NCBI GenBank assembly: GCA_963723235.1
Contig: CAVRPV010000010.1
Span: 124,001 to 188,000 of the forward strand
Reading direction: 5' to 3'
DNA length: 64,000 bases
DNA from: CAIRTM01 sp963723235
GTDB lineage: Bacteria > Desulfobacterota > WTBG01 > CAIYCZ01 > CAIRTM01
Shown here: positions 59,811 through 64,000 of the stretch, piece after piece
Layout: each line of letters starts with the position of its first letter
Numbering within the stretch: position 1 is the first letter of the stretch
Notes under the pieces: model-generated
What the model was told of the DNA's origin: nothing
Seen by the model: the letters and a program-made list of their open reading frames with translations, nothing else
Database searches by the model: none
Position numbers and translations under genes: made by a program

Positions 59811-60354
59811 AGCTATAACCCTCCTCTCCAACTTTAGCGGCTTTTAACCGTTCGTTTAACTTGTTACGGCGTTTGGCTTTCATCGCAATGGTCGGTGTCT
59901 CGTAGGAGATGGCTCCGCTAACACACCAGTCAGCACACACCGGGCCCTCATCGCGGCCTTCACACAGGTCGCACTTGAAAGCTTTGCCGGTTTTGTAGTG
60001 CATGTTGATGGCGCCGAACGGACATGCATTGGCGCATTCCTTACAGCCGATACACTTGTTGGCATCGATTTTGGTGATGCCGGCAGCGTGATCCATGGCG
60101 CAGGCGCCGGTCGGGCACACCGCCGCGCAGGGCGCGTCAGTACAGCCGTCGCAACCCACGACAAAGGATTCACCGTGCTGCTCGTTCCTGACGATAGCTA
60201 CGCGGGAAATTACTTTGCCGCATTCGCCGTCATGATACAGGGAGCAGCCGACAACGCAGCTTCTGCATCCGGTGCAGATTTCGTTGTTGTAAATCGAACT
60301 TTGTTCTGTTCCATCATGATTAGTTACCCTCCTTTCGGTTGTTAGATGATACAT
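59734..60354 (-). CDS. Polyferredoxin (four [4Fe-4S]) electron carrier for AOR 2, frameshifts at both ends
   Basis: Four Cys clusters: CTGCRSCVVGC, CDGCTDAPCAAVCPTGAC, CIGCKECANACPFGAINMH and CDLCEGRDEGPVCADWC, the HycB/AorA-type subunit that accepts electrons from the pterin enzyme. The apparent ATG 60354 has no ribosome site. AAAGGAGG at 60328-60335 precedes ATG 60317, which opens MMEQNKVR in another frame and would join IYNNEICTGC after a one-base change near 60297; I think this is the true start. At the other end the visible frame overlaps AOR 2 by 77 bases; one A more in the run near 59846 would stop it at about 59834, just before the AOR ribosome site. Confidence 0.85.
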   Translation of the reverse strand: MYHLTTERRVTNHDGTEQSSIYNNEICTGCRSCVVGCSLYHDGECGKVISRVAIVRNEQHGESFVVGCDGCTDAPCAAVCPTGACAMDHAAGITKIDANKCIGCKECANACPFGAINMHYKTGKAFKCDLCEGRDEGPVCADWCVSGAISYETPTIAMKAKRRNKLNERLKAAKVGEEGYSYVRMGRTTTESRSYNRRNYKRTAVI

Positions 60355-60440
60355 CAGTGTATTGTATTGGTGTGTGGTACATGCTTTCGTGTTTGCAGCC
60401 TCCTTTCATTCCAAGATGTGTGCATGCAACCGTGCTCTAT

Positions 60441-60478
60441 AAAAAAAGCCTGAAAGACATGTCCAGTCTTTCAGGCTT
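60441..60478 (-). terminator. Intrinsic terminator inside the AOR 2 leader
   Basis: Minus strand AAGCCTGAAAGAC (60478-60466), 7-base loop, GTCTTTCAGGCTT then TTTTT to 60441: 13-bp stem and T-run. No gene precedes it on this strand, and it lies about 85-120 bases after the predicted sigma-54 start site, so it acts as an attenuator, not as a gene-end terminator. Confidence 0.85.
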
Positions 60479-60550
60479 CCGTTGCAAATACGGCGGACCG
60501 GGTGTTTGCCGGCCTTATCGGCCCTGATTATGAAAGGGCTCGGAAAACCT
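60441..60550 (-). promoter_or_regulatory. Riboswitch-like leader of the ferredoxin-AOR operon
   Basis: On the minus strand AGGTTTTCCG (60550-60541) can pair with CGGAAGCCT (60481-60473), a nine-pair stem with one bulge that closes a multi-hairpin domain: GCCCT...AGGGC, GGCC-GATAA-GGCC, and CCGT...ACGG. The 3' strand of this stem shares AAGCCT with the terminator hairpin (60478-60466), so the two structures exclude each other, as in an ON-type transcriptional riboswitch. CCGAGCC near the 5' end and GGCAAAC in the core loosely resemble the molybdenum/tungsten cofactor (Moco/Tuco) RNA. Class assignment is not certain. Confidence 0.6.
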
Positions 60551-60573
60551 TTATGTGTTCACCATGATATGTT

Positions 60574-60589
60574 TGCAACAGGCGTGCCA
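60574..60589 (-). promoter_or_regulatory. Perfect sigma-54 (-24/-12) promoter for the ferredoxin-AOR operon
   Basis: Minus strand TGGCACG-CCTG-TTGCA matches the consensus TGGCACG-N4-TTGCW at every fixed position. It predicts a start near 60562, about 245 bases before the first start codon. Such promoters need an activator of the kind encoded divergently. Confidence 0.92.
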
Positions 60590-60657
60590 CATGCAAAATC
60601 GATGTAATATGCTGAAATTGCTTTCTAAATAATCATAATCCTGCGATGCTGTCCAAT

Positions 60658-60702
60658 ATATATGACCATTATTAATCATAATGCTTAAATATGGTCATAT
60701 AT
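60658..60702. promoter_or_regulatory. 12-bp inverted repeat, candidate activator-binding site
   Basis: ATATATGACCAT (60658-60669) and ATGGTCATATAT (60691-60702) are perfect inverted copies 33 bases centre to centre, near three helical turns. The site is about 70-115 bases upstream of the -24 element, the typical place for an enhancer bound by a sigma-54 activator. Confidence 0.7.
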
Positions 60703-60939
60703 CGGATGAATAATTGATTGCAACGCAGTGCAGAAAAATAGTCAGGAACTGAAGCGGCAGACTGTGTCCCTTTGTTGACCCATGTGTACCTGAGGAGGGT
60801 AACGTTAATAGCGCTTCAATCCCTGACTGCATGTAATTTATTACAATAATCATGCCACTAAAAGCAGAGGGTCGAAGCTATCTAAAAGATGTATTTTATA
60901 TTTTAAAGGCACATGCATAAGTGTTCCTGTGCTAACTAA

Positions 60940-60968
60940 TTGACAAGGTGCCAACTATTAGGCATAAT
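60940..60968 (+). promoter_or_regulatory. Sigma-70 promoter for the activator gene
   Basis: TTGACA (60940-60945), 17-base spacer, CATAAT (60963-60968). It also shows that the activator's start codon must lie downstream of about 60975, which rules out the upstream ATG at 60948. Confidence 0.8.
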
Positions 60969-61037
60969 TTTAAACACGGCACTGTATATTGTTTTAAAAT
61001 TTTCTTTATCAATACATCAAAATCAATGGGAAATGCT

Positions 61038-62588
61038 ATGGCACACAGACATGGAGAAACCGGCAGTGCAAAAGGGCAGAGTCAGTACCATCTGCTGCTC
61101 GAGGTTACCAATGCCATTATACGCCAGAGGACACGTGATGGTCTTTTTGCCGCGATAACTGAAGCCTTGCAGCGCTTGTACAGCTTTGATCATATCAGTA
61201 TTCTGCTCACGCAACCGGGCAGCCATGATCACTGGTGTTTTTTTTCGCCGGCCCTGGGATTAGAGGTCCCGGGCCTTCCGGCAAAGATGTTTCCGGTTTC
61301 TCAGGCGCGCACGCCCTTGCGCGCCATGCAGGAACGGCGCACGGTTATCGTTGATCTTGATGATGAGCCGGATAACCCGGAAAACAGTTTTTTGCGGAAA
61401 GCCGGACTGCGTTGGGTCATATCCACTCCGCTCATCATGTGGGATACGGTTATCGGCTCAATACAATTGTGCTACGTTTTTGATCCGGCATTGCCGTTGG
61501 AATCAGTGCAATTGCTCGAACAGGTTGCACAGCAGATTGCCATTGCAATCGAGAACATGCTTGCATATGAGCGCATCGAAAGCATGTCGGCTCAACTGCA
61601 GGAGGAGAAATCATATCTGCAGCGTGAAATTGCAACATTGACCAGGGAGAATTCTCTGGTGTACCGCAGTGAGGCCATGGCCGCCTTGATGCATACCATT
61701 GAGAACGTTGCCTCAACCGACAGCACGGTTTTCATTACCGGGGAGACCGGAACCGGCAAGGACCTGGTCGCGCGCAGCATTCACGCACTGAGTGCGCGGC
61801 GCAAGAACACCTTTGTGAAAATAAACTGTGCTGCGCTGGTGCCGACTCTGATTGAAAGCGAGCTTTTTGGACATGAAAAGGGGGCATTTACCGGGGCGTC
61901 AGCCCGCAGGATCGGACGATTTGAACTTGCCAGCGACAGCACTCTTTTCCTCGATGAGATAACCGAGCTGCCCTTGAACCTTCAGGCAAAGCTCCTGCAG
62001 GTACTGCAGGAGGGCACCTTTGAGCGCGTTGGCGGCACCCAGACTATTACCACCAAAGCACGCATTATTGCGGCAACGAATCAAAACATGCGCAGCCTCG
62101 TTGCCGAAGGAAAATTTCGCAGCGACCTGTATTACCGTTTGAATATTTTCCCGATCGAAATACCACCGCTGCGCGAGCGCAAGGAAGACATACCGGAACT
62201 GGGGCGCTATTTCGGAGATCTGTACTGTAAGAGTCTTAATCGTCCGCGACCGACCCTGACCACCAGCGCGGTTGAGCGTCTTGTGCACTACAACTGGCCC
62301 GGCAATGTGCGTGAGTTGCAGAACTTCATCGAGCGGGTTATTATCCTTAAGTCCGGTCAACGGGTCACAGACCATGACATCAATATGCTGCTGCAGCTGG
62401 AGCAGGGTGATCAGGGCAGTGAAACAAGCCTTGAATCAGTAGAAAAGCAGCATATTGAAAAGGTCCTGCGCCAGACACGCGGGGTGATAGCAGGTCCGCA
62501 CGGAGCCGCAAATCTGCTTGGCATGAAACGAGGCACGCTGCAGTACCGGATTAAAAAACTGGGCATAGACCTGTATGCATTTCGATAA
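61038..62588 (+). CDS. Sigma-54-dependent transcriptional activator (GAF-AAA-HTH)
   Basis: 516 residues from ATG 61038 (an alternative ATG is at 61026). N-terminal GAF domain (about residues 15-165) as sensor, a short coiled linker, the AAA+ domain with GETGTGKD (Walker A), GAFTGAS (sigma-54 contact loop), TLFLDEIT (Walker B) and the sensor II-type NWPGNVRELQN, then a Fis-type HTH (ANLLGMKRGTLQYRIKKLGI). FhlA/NtrC-like. It is divergent from the ferredoxin-AOR operon, which has a perfect sigma-54 promoter, so it is the likely local activator; the GAF ligand is unknown but may be an aldehyde, acid or metal-linked signal. Confidence 0.93.
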   Translation: MAHRHGETGSAKGQSQYHLLLEVTNAIIRQRTRDGLFAAITEALQRLYSFDHISILLTQPGSHDHWCFFSPALGLEVPGLPAKMFPVSQARTPLRAMQERRTVIVDLDDEPDNPENSFLRKAGLRWVISTPLIMWDTVIGSIQLCYVFDPALPLESVQLLEQVAQQIAIAIENMLAYERIESMSAQLQEEKSYLQREIATLTRENSLVYRSEAMAALMHTIENVASTDSTVFITGETGTGKDLVARSIHALSARRKNTFVKINCAALVPTLIESELFGHEKGAFTGASARRIGRFELASDSTLFLDEITELPLNLQAKLLQVLQEGTFERVGGTQTITTKARIIAATNQNMRSLVAEGKFRSDLYYRLNIFPIEIPPLRERKEDIPELGRYFGDLYCKSLNRPRPTLTTSAVERLVHYNWPGNVRELQNFIERVIILKSGQRVTDHDINMLLQLEQGDQGSETSLESVEKQHIEKVLRQTRGVIAGPHGAANLLGMKRGTLQYRIKKLGIDLYAFR

Positions 62589-62609
62589 GGCTGACGCTGA
62601 TATTTTCCG

Positions 62610-62837
62610 GTGATCACGTTTCTCCTGTATTTGCTTTGTTCTATCAATGATGTTTGCATTATCGCCGCCGCGAATCAGAATTTGCACCAGCTTGTGAATA
62701 AACCTTTCTTCAGGGCTGATTTGTATTACCGCGGGAGGTGGGCCCGGATGACGTTCGATCTTTGCGGGTTCAGGTTAAAAAAATCAATTCTTCAATACCG
62801 CATCAAGCGGCTCGGCATTCACGCGTCGGACTTTTAA
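62610..62837 (+). pseudogene. Remnant of a second sigma-54 activator
   Basis: A 75-codon frame whose middle reads CIIAAANQNLHQLVNKPFFRADLYYR, the AAA+ segment after Walker B, and whose end reads KKSILQYRIKRLGIHASDF, the end of a Fis-type HTH. The parallel segments of the intact neighbour are RIIAATNQNMRSLVAEGKFR and RGTLQYRIKKLGIDLYAF. About 100 residues between are deleted and the N-terminal GAF and Walker A parts are missing. Confidence 0.75.
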
Positions 62838-63040
62838 TCCTGACAACAGTATGGAAACTGCTGACAGGGCAGGGCGTTGACATCCATGCTTCATTTCGAT
62901 TAGTATCGTGGCAGACATAAACGGCCGCAACGGAGAACCGGACTGACCGTGGAGAAATAGCACGCATGCTTTCGTTAGCTTGCAGCCCGAACTGTCATGC
63001 ACCTATAGCGTTTACGTCATAATTTCGAGAGAAACGCTTC
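62838..63040. other. Intergenic region before xerD
   Basis: About 200 bases with no credible open frame, no obvious terminator and no strong promoter pair. Confidence 0.5.
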
Positions 63041-63937
63041 ATGAAACTGTCCAACGCCACCCTGCTTGATCGTTTTTATCAGTACATGGTCGTTGAGCGG
63101 CGTTTGGCGGACAACACGGTTGAGGCCTACAGCCGCGATTTGACCCGGTTCCTGGATTTTCATGAAGCGCTCGGGCGGTCTTTTGCCGATGCCACCAGGC
63201 TTGAACTCCTGGGTTTTTTAAATCAGCAGCGCGAACAAGGGCTCTCATCGCGCTCGCTGGCCCGTATGCTGTCCAGCATCAAGACGTTTTTTTATTTTCT
63301 TACCTCTGAGCGCCTGATAGAGAAGAATCCATTTTTCGACATGGAGAGCCCGCGCATCGGTGAAAAACTGCCCTGCGTTTTAAACCGCTCCGAGGTCGTT
63401 GCCCTGCTGAACGCGCCGGATGTTGAGACGCCGCTGGGCCTGCGCGATAAGGCCATGCTTGAGGTGCTGTACGCAACCGGCGTCAGGGTGAGCGAGTTGT
63501 TGTCCCTGGGGTTCAATACAATCAATCTTGAGGCCGGATTCGTGATTGTCGTCGGCAAGGGTTCAAAGGAACGCATCGTGCCGCTGGGGATGGAGGCAAT
63601 CGCGCGCGTACGGCACTACATTGAAGAGAGCCGTCCACGCCTGGCGAATGCTTCAAAGAATACACTGCTTTTTTTAAATCGCAACGGCAGCGCCATGAGC
63701 CGGCAGGGGTTTTGGAAAATCATTAAAAAATACTGCCTTGTCGCGGGTATACTCAAAGATGTAAGTCCGCATACCCTGCGGCATTCATTTGCGACCCATT
63801 TGCTGGAAGGCGGAGCTGATTTGCGCTCGGTGCAGCTGATGCTCGGACATGCCGACATCGTAACGACACAGATATACACCCACATCGCGCAGGATTCGCT
63901 CGGGAAGCTGCATGAAAAGTTTCACCCGCGAGGGTGA
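63041..63937 (+). CDS. xerD: Tyrosine recombinase XerD
   Basis: 298 residues, intact. N-terminal SAM-like core-binding domain (LLDRFYQYMVVERRLADNTV) and catalytic domain with the R-K-H-R-H-Y set: ATGVRVSELLSL (Arg), VVGKGSKERIVPLG (Lys), PHTLRHSFATHLLEGGADLRSVQLMLGHADIVTTQIYTHI (His/Arg, His, Tyr, given here by positions about 240-285). The ending KLHEKFHPRG is XerD-like and different from XerC. With XerC it resolves chromosome dimers at dif; it is not evidence of a mobile element. Confidence 0.93.
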   Translation: MKLSNATLLDRFYQYMVVERRLADNTVEAYSRDLTRFLDFHEALGRSFADATRLELLGFLNQQREQGLSSRSLARMLSSIKTFFYFLTSERLIEKNPFFDMESPRIGEKLPCVLNRSEVVALLNAPDVETPLGLRDKAMLEVLYATGVRVSELLSLGFNTINLEAGFVIVVGKGSKERIVPLGMEAIARVRHYIEESRPRLANASKNTLLFLNRNGSAMSRQGFWKIIKKYCLVAGILKDVSPHTLRHSFATHLLEGGADLRSVQLMLGHADIVTTQIYTHIAQDSLGKLHEKFHPRG

Positions 63938-64000
63938 AAGGGTATACCAATTATTGTTGTCGGGATTGTTTATTGTTTTGGGTCTTTTGACTTTGTTGTA

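Noticed and set aside
1..60354. Programmed ribosomal frameshifting as an explanation of the broken genes
   Set aside because: Too many unrelated housekeeping genes are affected, with both +1 and -1 changes and without slippery sites plus structures.
60441..60550. Cyclic-di-GMP (GEMM) riboswitch in the AOR leader
   Set aside because: GGCAAAC is present, but the GNRA tetraloop/receptor arrangement and second conserved stem of GEMM are not.
63041..63937. Integrase of a mobile element at the right edge
   Set aside because: The protein has the length and C-terminal ending of chromosomal XerD, and there is no attachment site or phage gene nearby.

Overview
The window looks like a chromosomal stretch (roughly half G+C) from an anaerobic Gram-negative bacterium, most plausibly a deltaproteobacterium / Desulfobacterota member. 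The reasons are two aldehyde:ferredoxin oxidoreductases (W/Mo-pterin enzymes), a polyferredoxin, a sigma-54 activator with a perfect -24/-12 promoter, an ADP-forming acyl-CoA synthetase, outer-membrane lipoproteins and heptosyltransferase-like LPS genes. The taxonomic call is inference from gene content. I found no tRNA, rRNA, CRISPR array or insertion sequence.

Layout. 1-8.5 kb: end of a glycine-zipper protein, aroB, der and rnc (coupled), an M23 peptidase, an RNase Z-like hydrolase and apgM. 8.7-11 kb: an RRM protein with a tandemly duplicated Arg/Pro-rich tail, a DUF1456 protein and a lipocalin. 11-14.2 kb: an STT3-type oligosaccharyltransferase with its GT2 partner. 14.2-24 kb: the conserved block rpmH-rnpA-yidD-yidC-jag, then mnmE, plus Ppx/GppA, radC and recG. 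24-29 kb: a phospholipase C-like protein paired with an ATP-grasp ligase, a ZIP transporter, and a beta-lactamase-fold/Cys-cluster pair. 29-36.4 kb: envelope glycan genes (LtaS-like sulfatase, Gfo/Idh/MocA, radical SAM, GT9, GT-C). 36.4-39.8 kb: AOR plus a membrane-anchored ferrochelatase-like protein behind a sigma-70 promoter. 40-49 kb: gltX, a squalene/phytoene synthase, a FAH-family enzyme, an M48 peptidase, two thioredoxin-fold proteins and a 6-phosphogluconate dehydrogenase. 49.4-57.3 kb: two convergent operons for acyl-CoA metabolism and protein acetylation (AcuC-like deacetylase, degenerate acetyl-CoA synthetase; DRTGG protein, ADP-forming acyl-CoA synthetase, CoA-transferase fused to GNAT). 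57.5-62.6 kb: polyferredoxin, AOR and a small protein, divergent from a GAF-AAA-HTH activator. 63-64 kb: xerD.

The most interesting system is the 57.5-62.6 kb AOR locus. The intergenic region holds a perfect sigma-54 promoter facing the ferredoxin-AOR operon, a perfect 12-bp inverted repeat 70-115 bp upstream (candidate enhancer), and a sigma-70 promoter for the divergent activator. Between the sigma-54 start site and the first gene lies a structured leader whose closing stem and an intrinsic terminator are mutually exclusive, which is riboswitch architecture; because the operon encodes a pterin-metal enzyme, a Moco/Tuco-type sensor is a natural hypothesis. A decayed, internally deleted copy of a second sigma-54 activator follows the intact one.

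Caveat: at least 25 single-base indels, many in runs of 3-7 identical bases, break about 19 genes, including indispensable ones (der, rnc, gltX, aroB). They are best explained as uncorrected sequencing errors. I give whole-gene coordinates across them and note each position.
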